From Chryseobacterium fluminis (GTDB taxonomy: Bacteria; Bacteroidota; Bacteroidia; Flavobacteriales; Weeksellaceae), in NCBI RefSeq assembly GCF_026314945.1, contig NZ_CP111121.1, positions 496,001 through 560,000 of the forward strand: a stretch of 64,000 bases of DNA, read 5' to 3'. The translations under genes and the position numbers were made by a program. Under the pieces are notes generated by a model, which was not told where the DNA came from, did no database searches, and worked only from the letters and a program-made list of their open reading frames with translations. Positions 35,047 to 43,308 of the stretch are shown one piece after another. Within the stretch, counting starts at the first letter, position 1, and every line of letters starts with the position of its first letter.

Positions 35047-35409
35047 CTAACTTCCGATAATTTCTCTTCGGTGCTGAATTCCCCAATCTACCAGGTTGTT
35101 AATGATGGTTTTTAATGTCAAACCGTGTGCCGTAAGTTCGTACTGAACAGTAACAGGATGAGTATCCAGGACCGTTCTCTTAACCAGTTTATTGATTTCA
35201 AGTTCTTTCAGTTCTTTGCTAAGCATCTTATTTGAAATGCCTTCCACATCATTCAGAATATCTGAAAATCTTCTTTTATTGTAGTAGCACACGGAAGAAA
35301 GAATGGAAATTTTCCATTTTCCACTCAGTACGTCCATGGAATCCTGAACGGCCATCATTTCTTTCTTATGCTGTTTTTCTTCACGGTTGATGCATTCTGT
35401 AGTTACCAT
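35047..35409 (-). CDS. HxlR family transcriptional regulator
   Basis: 120 residues, a winged helix of the HxlR type: MDVLSGKWKISILSSVCYYNKRRFSDILNDVEGISNKMLSKELKELEINKLVKR, then the wing VQYELTAHGLTL. A Cys lies near the N-terminus (TTECINREEK), as in thiol-sensing HxlR/YodB regulators. It is divergent from the SDR gene at 35517, and several GTTAC repeats in the 107-bp gap are its likely operator. It probably represses the SDR and itself until an electrophile or quinone is sensed. Confidence 0.88.
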   Translation of the reverse strand: MVTTECINREEKQHKKEMMAVQDSMDVLSGKWKISILSSVCYYNKRRFSDILNDVEGISNKMLSKELKELEINKLVKRTVLDTHPVTVQYELTAHGLTLKTIINNLVDWGIQHRREIIGS

Positions 35410-35420
35410 AATGTTATATT

Positions 35421-35488
35421 GTTACCTGGAGGTTACTGTTACTTTTCGTAACAAAGTTACTAAAATAAATTTTAACGGTATAAATTTG
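35421..35488. promoter_or_regulatory. Divergent promoter with GTTAC operator cluster
   Basis: GTTAC or its complement GTAAC occurs at 35421, 35432, 35438, 35448 and 35456, with a further copy at 35402 inside hxlR. GTTACttttcGTAAC at 35438-35452 is a palindrome. The -7 box of the hxlR-type gene (TAACTTTG on the minus strand, 35452-35459) overlaps the cluster, and the SDR -7 box (TAAATTTG, 35481-35488) lies just beyond it, so one bound regulator could block both. Confidence 0.6.
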
Positions 35489-35516
35489 CATCACAAACTT
35501 AAATCAATATACAACA

Positions 35517-36272
35517 ATGAGTAAGCTTACAGACAAAACAGCCGTAGTAACGGGAGCGTCAAAAGGAATCGGGGCAGCTATTGCCAGACATTTTGCAGCA
35601 GCAGGTGCAAAGGTCGTCGTCAATTATGCATCCAGTAAAGAGGATGCTGATAAAGTGGTCAAATCCATTACCGATGATGGTGGAGCAGCTGTTGCCATAC
35701 AGGGAGACGTTTCGAAAAAAGAAGAAGTGATCAGACTTTTTGAGGAAACAAAAAACACATTCGGAGGACTGGATATATTGGTAAACAATGCGGGAATTTA
35801 TGATTACCTTCCGGTAGAACAGATCACGGAAGAATCCTTTCATCGTCAGTTCAACATTAATGTTTTAGGATCTATTTTCACGATTCAGGAATCTTTAAAA
35901 TTATTTGGTGAGAAAGGTGGGAATATTATTAATATCAGTTCAGGTGCCAGCAAATCCCCGCTTCCGACCGGCTCGGTATATTCCGCAACAAAAACGGCGC
36001 TGGATGCTTTAACGGTTTCGTTATCTAAAGAATTCAGCGGGAGAAATATCCGCATCAATTCTATTTTACCGGGTATCGTAGAAACAGAGGGATCCAGCGC
36101 TGCCGGATTTATCGGAAGTGAGGCAGAAGCAAAATTCGTTGCCAATACACCGTTAGGACGTACAGGTCAGCCCGATGATATTGCCAAAGCAGTCGTATTC
36201 ATTGCTTCGGATGATGCAGGATGGATCACCGGGGAGCTTATTTCCGTGTCAGGAGGAGTCTTTGGATTTTAA
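35517..36272 (+). CDS. SDR family oxidoreductase (FabG-like)
   Basis: 251-residue classical SDR. The cofactor loop TGASKGIGAAIA (residues 13-24), NNAG, catalytic Ser in NISSGAS and the YSATK catalytic Tyr/Lys pair are all present, followed by the C-terminal GRTGQPDDIAKAVVFIASDDAGWITGELISVSGG. It probably reduces a ketone or aldehyde with NADPH. It is divergent from an HxlR regulator, an arrangement typical of stress-inducible detoxifying enzymes. In contrast to the SDR at 3618 the catalytic motif is intact. Confidence 0.9.
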   Translation: MSKLTDKTAVVTGASKGIGAAIARHFAAAGAKVVVNYASSKEDADKVVKSITDDGGAAVAIQGDVSKKEEVIRLFEETKNTFGGLDILVNNAGIYDYLPVEQITEESFHRQFNINVLGSIFTIQESLKLFGEKGGNIINISSGASKSPLPTGSVYSATKTALDALTVSLSKEFSGRNIRINSILPGIVETEGSSAAGFIGSEAEAKFVANTPLGRTGQPDDIAKAVVFIASDDAGWITGELISVSGGVFGF

Positions 36273-36576
36273 TTTTTTTTAAATTTCACTGTAATTAAAG
36301 TACTTTCGATAAGACTGCACTTTTTTTAGTTTAAAAATTCTTTTAAGACCCGGATAAATTTCATCGGATGTCGTTATCCGGAATCTTCGGGATGATCTGA
36401 GCAAAATATGACTGATCGGACACATAGTAAGAACTGCATCTAATCAGCATATTTCAAAAATGTCTCATTTTATGACCTGAATCATAACGTATTAATTTAC
36501 AAATTGTTAGGCTGCTAAAGACGTGATAAATGGCACAATGTTAGCTTGATTTAAAGTGAACCAAAAAATAAAATAT
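36273..36576. other. 304-bp spacer before the Mn-catalase gene
   Basis: AT-rich, with no open frame of note and no clear terminator or promoter match. The reading frame of the next gene is open back to a GTG at 36556. Confidence 0.4.
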
Positions 36577-37530
36577 ATGTTTTACCATTCACAAAATTTG
36601 ATCAACCCTATTGTACCAGACGAACCGGATCCATCAGCAGCTAATGCTTTGCAGGAAGGATTGGGAGGCCAGTTCGGCGAAATGCGTACCATGATGCAGT
36701 TCCTGTTCCAAAGCTTTAATTTCCGGGGGAATGCTACCCCCTATATGGATCTGATTCAGGGAGTAGGTATTGAGGAAATTTCCCATGTGGAACTGATAAC
36801 AAAAACGATTTCACAGTTATTGGACGGGTCCGCGAGATTCCAGGAAGACCAGTTCGGATCATCCGACGAGGAGGGCAGTGTAGCTCTTAATATGGCGAAA
36901 GAACAGCAAAACCCGCATCATTACATTATGGGAGCTCAGTCGGCATTACCGGTAGACGCTGCCGGGAATCCGTGGAGTGGAAGCTATGTTCATAACCACG
37001 GAAACCTCGTGCTGGATCTTATGGATAACCTGGTACTTGAAGCTACCGGAAGAATCCAGAAGAGCCGGATTTATCAGATGAGCAGCAATAAAACCTTGCG
37101 TGCCACCATCGCATTCCTTATTGTGCGTGATGAAGCTCATCAGGCGGCTTTTGCGAAGGCATTGGAGAAACTGGGTGTCGATTGGGGTAAGATTCTGCCT
37201 GCTCCTAAATTCGACTCTTCACAGTTTCCGGAAGTGAGAAGATTAATGGATCTCGGACTGCACAGAGAGCAGTACACTTTCCGATTAGACGGATCGATGA
37301 TGGAACAGATTTTCAGCGGCCCATCGCCTTTTAATGATGGTACCCAACTTACCACGTTGAAAGAACCCCGTGAATCATTCCCAATCCCGCAGGCACCGGA
37401 ACGTCCTGAAGAATTTGCTCCAGGGCTCGATGCGGAATTACAGGCTTTAGCGGATGCCTTTACGGAATTTAAGGAATCCGGAGGTAAAACAAACCAGAAT
37501 ATTGGCATTAACGGAACTAAAGATGAATAG
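36577..37530 (+). CDS. Manganese catalase family protein
   Basis: 317 residues from ATG 36577; a GTG at 36556 would add seven residues but the family begins MF-H. The ferritin-like four-helix core carries the dimanganese ligands in GGQFGEMRTMMQFLFQSF (Glu), GIEEISHVELI (Glu and His), DNLVLEATGRIQ (Glu) and RDEAHQAAF (Glu and His). It dismutates hydrogen peroxide to water and oxygen in the cytoplasm. The C-terminal third is an acidic/Pro-rich tail. Single gene, closed by a strong terminator; no stress promoter was recognised. Confidence 0.9.
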   Translation: MFYHSQNLINPIVPDEPDPSAANALQEGLGGQFGEMRTMMQFLFQSFNFRGNATPYMDLIQGVGIEEISHVELITKTISQLLDGSARFQEDQFGSSDEEGSVALNMAKEQQNPHHYIMGAQSALPVDAAGNPWSGSYVHNHGNLVLDLMDNLVLEATGRIQKSRIYQMSSNKTLRATIAFLIVRDEAHQAAFAKALEKLGVDWGKILPAPKFDSSQFPEVRRLMDLGLHREQYTFRLDGSMMEQIFSGPSPFNDGTQLTTLKEPRESFPIPQAPERPEEFAPGLDAELQALADAFTEFKESGGKTNQNIGINGTKDE

Positions 37531-37563
37531 TTTGCACCTTAATTTGTCGATATAATATATTAA

Positions 37564-37600
37564 AAAGCCCATAAAAACATGTTTTTATGGGCTTTATATT
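37564..37600. terminator. Strong terminator after the Mn-catalase gene
   Basis: AAAGCCCATAAAAAC (37564-37578) pairs perfectly with GTTTTTATGGGCTTT (37581-37595) around AT. It is an inverted repeat with T-rich sequence on both strands, so it may also end the DoxX gene. Confidence 0.75.
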
Positions 37601-37676
37601 GGAATTAGATCAGGAAACTTTAAATTTATCACTTAGGTTTGTATTTTTTTCTGTAGTTGTGATTTAAATGTTATTA

Positions 37677-38084
37677 TCAATTCGATTTTAAGAACTGGTC
37701 TAAACTGTATTTTCCACCGCCGAAACTAAAAAGTGTCACAAGCATTATGATATAGTATAACGGAATTTCGAAACCGTTTTCTCCGGCTTCAAAGCCATTC
37801 TCGAGATGTACCGTAACAATGGCAACAGTCATTGTTATGATCAGAGGGATAGAAATCCATCTCGTGAACAATCCGAGTGTAAGGAAAATAACGCCGATAC
37901 TTTCTGTTCCTGCCGTTATGTAGGCACTGAGGGCAGGAAAGGGGATGTTAATACTTGTAAACCAGTCGGCAATACTATGGATATTGGTTATTTTCATCAA
38001 GGCTGGTTTGAAAAATCCGTAGGCCAGGACGAAGCGTATGGTGAGCAGTACAATGTGTTGTATTTTATGAGGCGGATTAATCAT
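37677..38084 (-). CDS. DoxX family membrane protein (HvfX-like)
   Basis: 135 residues, four hydrophobic helices of the DoxX/DoxD type (RFVLAYGFFKPALMKITNI; YITAGTESIGVIFLTLGLFTRWISIPLIITMTVAIVTVH; PLYYIIMLVTLFSFGGGKYSLDQFL). DoxX proteins are small inner-membrane proteins. Relatives called HvfX are part of copper-RiPP maturation loci. Here the gene lies 110 bp after the DUF2063 gene on the same strand, so it is probably the last gene of the MNIO operon. Family certain; its role in this locus is inferred. Confidence 0.8.
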   Translation of the reverse strand: MINPPHKIQHIVLLTIRFVLAYGFFKPALMKITNIHSIADWFTSINIPFPALSAYITAGTESIGVIFLTLGLFTRWISIPLIITMTVAIVTVHLENGFEAGENGFEIPLYYIIMLVTLFSFGGGKYSLDQFLKSN

Positions 38085-38194
38085 TTTCTGTATTTTTTAT
38101 CGAAATTAATGATGTCAGAGTATTAAAGTAAGAGGTGATCTATATTTCTTCATGGGCAAGATCTGAAATACCCTTTTGATTATATTCATACTTC

Positions 38195-38956
38195 TTATGT
38201 TGTTTTATCCCGAAAGCCTAAAAAAATATTGTTTTGTAGTGCGAATTGCTCAAAATCTGTATAAAAGGAAGTTGATTTTTGAATGTCTTTATCATATCTG
38301 GAAAGTAATTTAATGAAGTCATTACCGGTGGAGTAGTCTTCGTTAGCTTTCAGGATAATTTCCACAACCGGATAGGTAAGATCGTTAAACATTACCTGTT
38401 TGGAGTAAAAATCCCTGTGAATAGAAATAAAATACTGTCCCCGGTCTTCTTCTGTAATTTCCTTGATATTTTTCAGATGAACAGGGTATTCGGCGCATAG
38501 AATTCTGATTTCAGGATTGGGAATAATAATGTCATCTGCAGACTTTTTTTCTGTCCTGAATTCATCTACCGGCAGATCTTCCATCATAAACACTTCGATT
38601 TCCAGCCATTCATACTGCAGCAGGGTTTTAAGAAACGGGAAAACCTTTTTAAAAGGAAATTCCTCTTTCTGAAAGTAGTCTGAAAATTCTTTTGGCAGCT
38701 TCCATACCTGTGGAGTCTGACATTTATGGTTTTTAAAGAAATGAAACATCATTTTTTTCCATCTTTTTTTTCCGATAAGCCTTCTGGTCAAAGGGAATGC
38801 CGTGCTGAGCGTATCCTTTATAACATTATACACGAGTCTTCTGTAATGAACCGTATGCTGCTGAATGGTAGTTTCCGGCTCATTCATTCCGGTCCTGCAA
38901 TACAGGGCGAGATCTGTCTGCAGAGAAAATGTTTTATTGTTCTTTCTGTACGACAT
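38195..38956 (-). CDS. DUF2063 (HvfC/BufC-type) RiPP maturation partner
   Basis: 253 residues. The N-terminal ~90 residues are the helical DUF2063 domain (LALYCRTGMNEPETTIQQHTVHYRRLVYNVIKDTLSTAFPLTRRLIG), and the rest is an alpha/beta domain found in HvfC/BufC proteins. These bind the precursor leader and the MNIO enzyme to guide modification. The start overlaps the MNIO gene end by 23 bp, a coupling expected for a stable complex. Together with DUF692 and the Cys-rich precursor it defines a bufferin/Hvf-type locus. Confidence 0.82.
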   Translation of the reverse strand: MSYRKNNKTFSLQTDLALYCRTGMNEPETTIQQHTVHYRRLVYNVIKDTLSTAFPLTRRLIGKKRWKKMMFHFFKNHKCQTPQVWKLPKEFSDYFQKEEFPFKKVFPFLKTLLQYEWLEIEVFMMEDLPVDEFRTEKKSADDIIIPNPEIRILCAEYPVHLKNIKEITEEDRGQYFISIHRDFYSKQVMFNDLTYPVVEIILKANEDYSTGNDFIKLLSRYDKDIQKSTSFYTDFEQFALQNNIFLGFRDKTT

Positions 38957-39773
38957 GGTATTCAGCGTTTAGGATTTCATTTTTTATAGCTTTAAGGTTA
39001 CTGATCTCATTTTGAAGAATATTGAGTTCCGGAATGTTAAAATCTCTTTCCAGTAAAACAGGGATGTCTTTTCCGATTTGTTTTACAGTAAACCGGAATA
39101 AATCATATACGGGGTCTATCACATCGGCGCCGTGGGTATCGATAATTAATTGCTCATTTACCTGGTAATGTCCTGCCATATGAATGTATTTCACTTTATC
39201 CAACGGCATCTGTGTGATGAATTCTTCTGCATCATATTGATGATTAAATGCATTCACATAGACATTATTGACGTCCAGCAACAGCTCGCATCCGGTTTTG
39301 TCCAGAATCTCGTTAATAAAATCCTCTTCAGTCATTTCGGCTTCCAAAACCGTATAGTAGCTTCCGTTTTCTAAAATCAATGGTTTCTTTAAAATATCCT
39401 GTACCTGCAGAATGTTTTCAGAAACTCTGTTTATCGCTTCCTGCGTAAAAGGAATAGGCAATAAATCATACAAATGAGCATTATCTACTTTTGAAAAAGT
39501 GAGATGTTCGGAATAGAGAACAGCATCAGTATCTTCCAAAAACTGTCTGACCTGTTTTACAAAGCCGATATCCACACCTTCCGGACTGCCTATGGAAAGG
39601 GAAAGACCGTGGCAGTAGAGCGGATATTTCTTCAATACTTTTTTCAGTTCCTGTTTCCAGTAGCCGCCTATTCCAAGCCAGTTTTCCGGCGCTACTTCTA
39701 TAAAATCCGGCTGCAGGACACCATTGTTCAAAAATGTCTGCGAGAATTCTTTTCTATAACCAATTCCTACCAT
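38934..39773 (-). CDS. DUF692 multinuclear non-heme iron-dependent oxidative enzyme (MNIO, HvfB/BufB-type)
   Basis: 279-residue TIM-barrel protein, usual length for the family. Conserved metal-site motifs run in order: DFIEVAPENWLG, YCHGLSLSIG (His55), YSEHLTF (His90), ILENGSYY (Glu135), LLDVNNVYVNAFNH (Asp167, Asn169, His178), HMAGH (His198, His202), DTHGADV (Asp212, His214) and LERDFNIPEL (Glu242). MNIOs use two or three iron ions and oxygen to rewrite Cys residues in ribosomal peptides, making thiooxazole, oxazolone/thioamide or related groups that bind copper. It overlaps the partner gene and lies 75 bp after the precursor. Confidence 0.88.
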   Translation of the reverse strand: MVGIGYRKEFSQTFLNNGVLQPDFIEVAPENWLGIGGYWKQELKKVLKKYPLYCHGLSLSIGSPEGVDIGFVKQVRQFLEDTDAVLYSEHLTFSKVDNAHLYDLLPIPFTQEAINRVSENILQVQDILKKPLILENGSYYTVLEAEMTEEDFINEILDKTGCELLLDVNNVYVNAFNHQYDAEEFITQMPLDKVKYIHMAGHYQVNEQLIIDTHGADVIDPVYDLFRFTVKQIGKDIPVLLERDFNIPELNILQNEISNLKAIKNEILNAEYHVVQKEQ

Positions 39774-39801
39774 TTTAATTTCATTTTATGAATGGATAAA
39801 A

Positions 39802-39836
39802 ACCGGCAGATCAGATTCATGATCTGCCGGTGGTCA
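39802..39836 (-). terminator. Strong hairpin between RiPP precursor and MNIO genes
   Basis: ACCGGCAGATCA (39802-39813) pairs perfectly over 12 bp with TGATCTGCCGGT (39820-39831), loop six. On the minus strand it is followed by TTTTTAT, so it is an intrinsic terminator or partial attenuator between the precursor stop (39849) and the MNIO start (39773). It would give more precursor than enzyme message. Confidence 0.75.
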
Positions 39837-39848
39837 GATGACCAATGT

Positions 39849-40136
39849 TTAAGCCTTTTTGGCTTTTTTCATTTCCTTTTTTGTTTTTTTGCCGCCACAT
39901 TTTCCTTCGCCACACTTGGCATCTTTGGTTTTAGCATCCATCTTCTTGTCGCCACACTTGGCTTCGGTCTTTTTTTTGTCACCACATTTTGCTTCAGTAC
40001 TCTTTTTTTCTTTGCCTCCGCAGGTAGCTTCGACCGAGTGGGCATCTGAAGATTTTACATTTGCAAAAGCGGTGTTGGTTCCCAATGTAAATGCTCCTAA
40101 TGCAAGAGCTCCTACTAAAATTGCTGGTTTTTTCAT
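39849..40136 (-). CDS. Bufferin/HvfA-like Cys-repeat RiPP precursor
   Basis: 95 residues from ATG 40136; the frame is open upstream but a Sec signal peptide begins here (MKKPAILVGALALGAFTLGT, cleavage after NTAFA at residue 25). The mature part holds five cysteines (39, 51, 61, 75, 80), each followed by Gly: ATCGG, EAKCGD twice, DAKCGE and EGKCGG. The rest is almost all Lys, Glu, Asp and Ala, with a Lys-rich tail. HvfA peptides are modified at EGKCG motifs, one of which is present exactly, with relaxed versions beside it. It probably binds copper in the periplasm after modification. It is followed by a hairpin and the MNIO gene. Confidence 0.85.
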   Translation of the reverse strand: MKKPAILVGALALGAFTLGTNTAFANVKSSDAHSVEATCGGKEKKSTEAKCGDKKKTEAKCGDKKMDAKTKDAKCGEGKCGGKKTKKEMKKAKKA

Positions 40137-40195
40137 TGTTTTAAATTTTAAAATTGTGTAGCAAAATTGCTGTCTGTATATTAATACCCACAAAA

Positions 40196-40232
40196 CAAAA
40201 AAATCACCCGGAGATCGGATGATTTTTTTTAA
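40196..40232 (-). terminator. Terminator after the ECF sigma gene
   Basis: On the minus strand AAATCATCCGA pairs with the CGGGTGATTT side (one G-U) around TCTC, followed by a T7 run and TTTTG. It lies just after the sigma stop, so the precursor is likely transcribed from its own promoter in the 60 bp that remain. Confidence 0.65.
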
Positions 40233-40256
40233 GTATTTGAAAATCAAATACAAAAA

Positions 40257-40793
40257 TTATAAATTTTCTTCTGCTTTCACTTTTTTAATCTGCTCGACAC
40301 ATTTGTACTTTTGGTTCTGTAACGTATGCTTATTAGAATAACCATAATTTTTCTGAATTTCCTCTACTGTTTTTTCCTTAAAAAACATGTCATGAATAAG
40401 TCCCTGGCAATGTTTTGTTATTTTGTGCAACAGATTCTGCAGTTTGTCCATGTATGATTTTTCACTTTCAATGGCAAGGCTGATTTCTTCGTAAAATCTA
40501 TTGGTGTAAGTCTCGGAAAATTCCGTTTCATAACGGTTATTTTTAAGTCTTTTGAGCCATAGATTCTTTGAAATGGCCATGATATAGGTTTTGATTGAGG
40601 CGGTCAACTGAAAATTATCCTGCCGTAACTTTTCTAAAAGGACAATCATCGTATCCTGGAAAATATCTTCTGCGTCCTCAATATTCCCTTTATTGTGAAT
40701 TATAAAGCGGTTAACCACCGGAAAATACTCTTTGTAAAGATTCCCGAAAGCATTGGTGTTTTCACCTTTTAGATCCTGAATTATATTTTTCAT
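40257..40793 (-). CDS. ECF-type RNA polymerase sigma factor
   Basis: 178 residues. Region 2 is GNLYKEYFPVVNRFIIHNKGNIEDAEDIFQDTMIVLLEKL, followed by region 2.4-like ASIKTYIMAISKNLWLKRLKNN. Region 4 is short and divergent (HDMFFKEKTVEEIQKNYGYSNKHTLQNQKYKCVEQI). This is the Bacteroidota ECF type that lacks an adjacent anti-sigma gene. It is encoded directly upstream of the RiPP precursor in the same direction, as seen in bufferin loci, so it is the likely regulator of that operon. A cysteine-containing C-terminus (KYKCVEQ) could sense metal, but that is speculation. Confidence 0.82.
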   Translation of the reverse strand: MKNIIQDLKGENTNAFGNLYKEYFPVVNRFIIHNKGNIEDAEDIFQDTMIVLLEKLRQDNFQLTASIKTYIMAISKNLWLKRLKNNRYETEFSETYTNRFYEEISLAIESEKSYMDKLQNLLHKITKHCQGLIHDMFFKEKTVEEIQKNYGYSNKHTLQNQKYKCVEQIKKVKAEENL

Positions 40794-42008
40794 TATGTGT
40801 TTTTACTGAATTTTCATCAAGAGAACATGGTAATATACGAGATGCTTGGAATCATTATCAGAAATTCCGATTCACGCACGCATTAATTAACTATATTGAT
40901 TACAGAATCGCCGAAGTATGAATGGGTATGATTCACTAGCAGGTCCTGTAAAATATTTTATTCCATTGATTATCAAATATAAGTAAAATATATTTTATTT
41001 AATGATTTTGATGCTGCTCACAGAAAACTGATTAACAATATGCAATAAGGAACCTAAGTTATTTATTAAATAGCATGTTACGAACGATTGTATCATAAGT
41101 GCGTGAATTTAACTTTCATAAGATTTATTAAATAAAAGTATTTTTTTTGCGCCGGTAGAACAATCTCATCAGACAATTTCATAGAAATCATTATTTTCAA
41201 ATAAATCATATCAGAGAACAGTAGAGCTTAGAAAACCAAGCTACTGATGAAATTTTATGGAAAGTGGGAGTGATTTAAAAGTCTTCCCGGAAATAAAATG
41301 GCAGAGCAGCTTGTAAAGTTCTTGATGCATAATTTCAAAAAGAATGACTTAAATAATCTGGACCAAACGTGAATCCTGAAGCGGAAATTCAGAATGCTGA
41401 AAGATATACAATTTAACATAATATAAATTATAGGACTTTTAATATGAAGTCCGATTAGTATTTAATTTATTGATTATTCCTCATTTTAAGCCCTTTTAAA
41501 GCCTTTAATCAATCATTCGCCTTTTAAGCTATTAATACTATTTTTAAGTGCCTGTATGCTTCTGATATTCAGCTCTATGATCCATTTCGGCCCTTCCTCT
41601 ATGCTGTATTACAATTGGCTACATTTCTTCAGATTGATGATAGTTACCTTGATTTTCCGTATCATGCCGGTAATTTTTTATGTTCACTCTTCATAGGTTT
41701 TCATCATTTAAGTTTATGATTAAAATAGCAGCAAAATTCAGATACTCCATGAAAATGAATCTGAAAATAATATCATTTTGTAATCCAAACTTATAAATAC
41801 TTAATCTATTGAAAATCAATATATAATGCTAATCTTAATCACAGCTACCCTTTTAAATTATTCCTGACGCTTGCTAATCTTTTTAAAATCACTGATTACA
41901 ATTGAAATTTTACTGAAAAATCGGTTTGAGAGCGATTTGTGATCATTTCAGATGCAGTGCTATCGTTATTTTTATTACATTTACTTCACCTCTCAACTTA
42001 TCCTTACA
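40794..42008. other. 1.2-kb spacer with possible decayed coding fragments
   Basis: No intact gene. Two short stretches read like protein: plus-strand 41298-41372 (MAEQLVKFLMHNFKKNDLNN, preceded in frame by MKFYGKWE and a stop) and minus-strand 41513-41609 (EEGPKWIIELNIRSIQALKN). Both are too short and interrupted to assign to a family. Otherwise AT-rich, with no strong hairpin. Confidence 0.4.
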
Positions 42009-42566
42009 ATGAAAAACAGCCATATAACTTCCGAACAGAGTAATGAATTACTGGAGATCTTAAAAGATCGATTTGAAAAAAATAAATCCCGTCACCAGGG
42101 GCTTGACTGGGGAAAAATCAGGTACCGACTGGAGCAGAATCCTGAGAAAATATGGTCATTATATGAGATGGAACAAACGGAGGGCGAACCTGATGTGGTT
42201 GGATATGATAAAAAAAACGATGAATATATCTTCTTTGACTGCTCCCCTGAGAGTCCGAAACGCAGAAGTCTCTGTTACGATTACCAGGCCTGGGAAAGCA
42301 GAAAGGCCAATAAACCGGAAAATAATGTTATTGATAAAGCTTCGGAAATGGGAATCGAACTTTTATCGGAAGATCAATACCGGCAACTTCAGGCATTAGG
42401 GAATTTTGATCTGAAAACTTCAAGCTGGATAAAGACACCCTCCCACATCCGGGAACTCGGAGGTGCATTATTCTGTGACAGAAGGTATAACACTGTTTTT
42501 ACGTACCATAACGGTGCTGATTCCTATTATGCAGCAAGGGGATTTCGCGGAGTTTTAAGAGTGTAA
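42009..42566 (+). CDS. DUF4256 domain-containing protein
   Basis: 185 residues from ATG 42009; the ORF is open further upstream, but the family begins near SEQSNELLEILKDRF. Conserved blocks are RHQGLDWGKIRYRLEQNPEKIWSLYEMEQTEGEPDVVGYD, YIFFDCSPESPKRRSLCYD, then SSWIKTPSHIRELGGALFCDRRYNTVFTYHNGADSYYAARGFRGVLRV. This is a cytoplasmic protein family of unknown function. Single gene. Confidence 0.85.
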   Translation: MKNSHITSEQSNELLEILKDRFEKNKSRHQGLDWGKIRYRLEQNPEKIWSLYEMEQTEGEPDVVGYDKKNDEYIFFDCSPESPKRRSLCYDYQAWESRKANKPENNVIDKASEMGIELLSEDQYRQLQALGNFDLKTSSWIKTPSHIRELGGALFCDRRYNTVFTYHNGADSYYAARGFRGVLRV

Positions 42567-42757
42567 AACAGGCGCCTGCACCTTATACAGGAGATGTAAC
42601 TTTCACATGCAGACTTCAGAACTACAGTTTAATTGATATGCTTATAAAATGTCCGATTGGATAGAAAATTAATTTTTTATTGACATCATTTTACACTCAC
42701 ATCAAAATAGTATTGTTATTTTAGCCTATAGAAATTTGAATAAACATTATATAAGGT

Positions 42758-43261
42758 ATGAAAAGATTAATCATATTAGGGTCATTATCTCTTTTTGTGA
42801 TGAGCTGTAATAAGAAAACCGAAGCTCCTGAAACAGAGATTCCCGGTAAGGATACCGCTGCTGCGACAGAACGTGTCGCTGATACTCTGGGAACAAAATC
42901 GTTCTGCTATATGGGCATTGCCGGAAAAGATACTGTTTTTGTGACTATCGATGACAATTTGGGAACAATCTCCGGTAAAATGGCCACTAAAAACAATGAA
43001 AAAGACAGTAATAAAGGTGATTTATCCGGCTTTAAGTCGGGAGACACGCTTAAGCTGACTTATGATTTTGCTGCTGAAGGCAAAACAGGAAATACAAATG
43101 ATATTTATTTTCTTCAGACCAAAGATGGCCTTAGCGAAGGAATCGGTGAACGGGATCAGGAGACCGGAACAAAGTATGCGAATGACAGCAACGTAAAATA
43201 CGGAAACGGAAGACTGTTAAAGATCGCTGACTGTAAGGTAGTTGCAAAAGCTTTAAAATAA
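42758..43261 (+). CDS. Hypothetical lipoprotein
   Basis: 167 residues. A lipoprotein signal peptide with lipobox LFVMSC puts Cys at residue 17, after which the sequence is acidic and Thr/Lys-rich (NKKTEAPETEIPGKDTAAAT). The mature domain has a beta-rich pattern (KDTVFVTIDDNLGTISGKMA; GDTLKLTYDFAAEGKTGNTNDIYFLQ) and two further cysteines. It is probably anchored at the outer membrane facing the periplasm. No family recognised. It ends 14 bp before a hairpin shared with the convergent aldolase. Confidence 0.7.
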   Translation: MKRLIILGSLSLFVMSCNKKTEAPETEIPGKDTAAATERVADTLGTKSFCYMGIAGKDTVFVTIDDNLGTISGKMATKNNEKDSNKGDLSGFKSGDTLKLTYDFAAEGKTGNTNDIYFLQTKDGLSEGIGERDQETGTKYANDSNVKYGNGRLLKIADCKVVAKALK

Positions 43262-43278
43262 ATAAGGTAATTCATAAA

Positions 43279-43308
43279 AAATACAGCCATTTGAGGCTGT
43301 ATTTTATA
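43279..43308. terminator. Terminator between the lipoprotein and aldolase genes
   Basis: AAATACAGCC (43279-43288) pairs with GGCTGTATTT (43295-43304), loop ATTTGA, then TATATC. It sits at the convergent ends. Confidence 0.75.
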
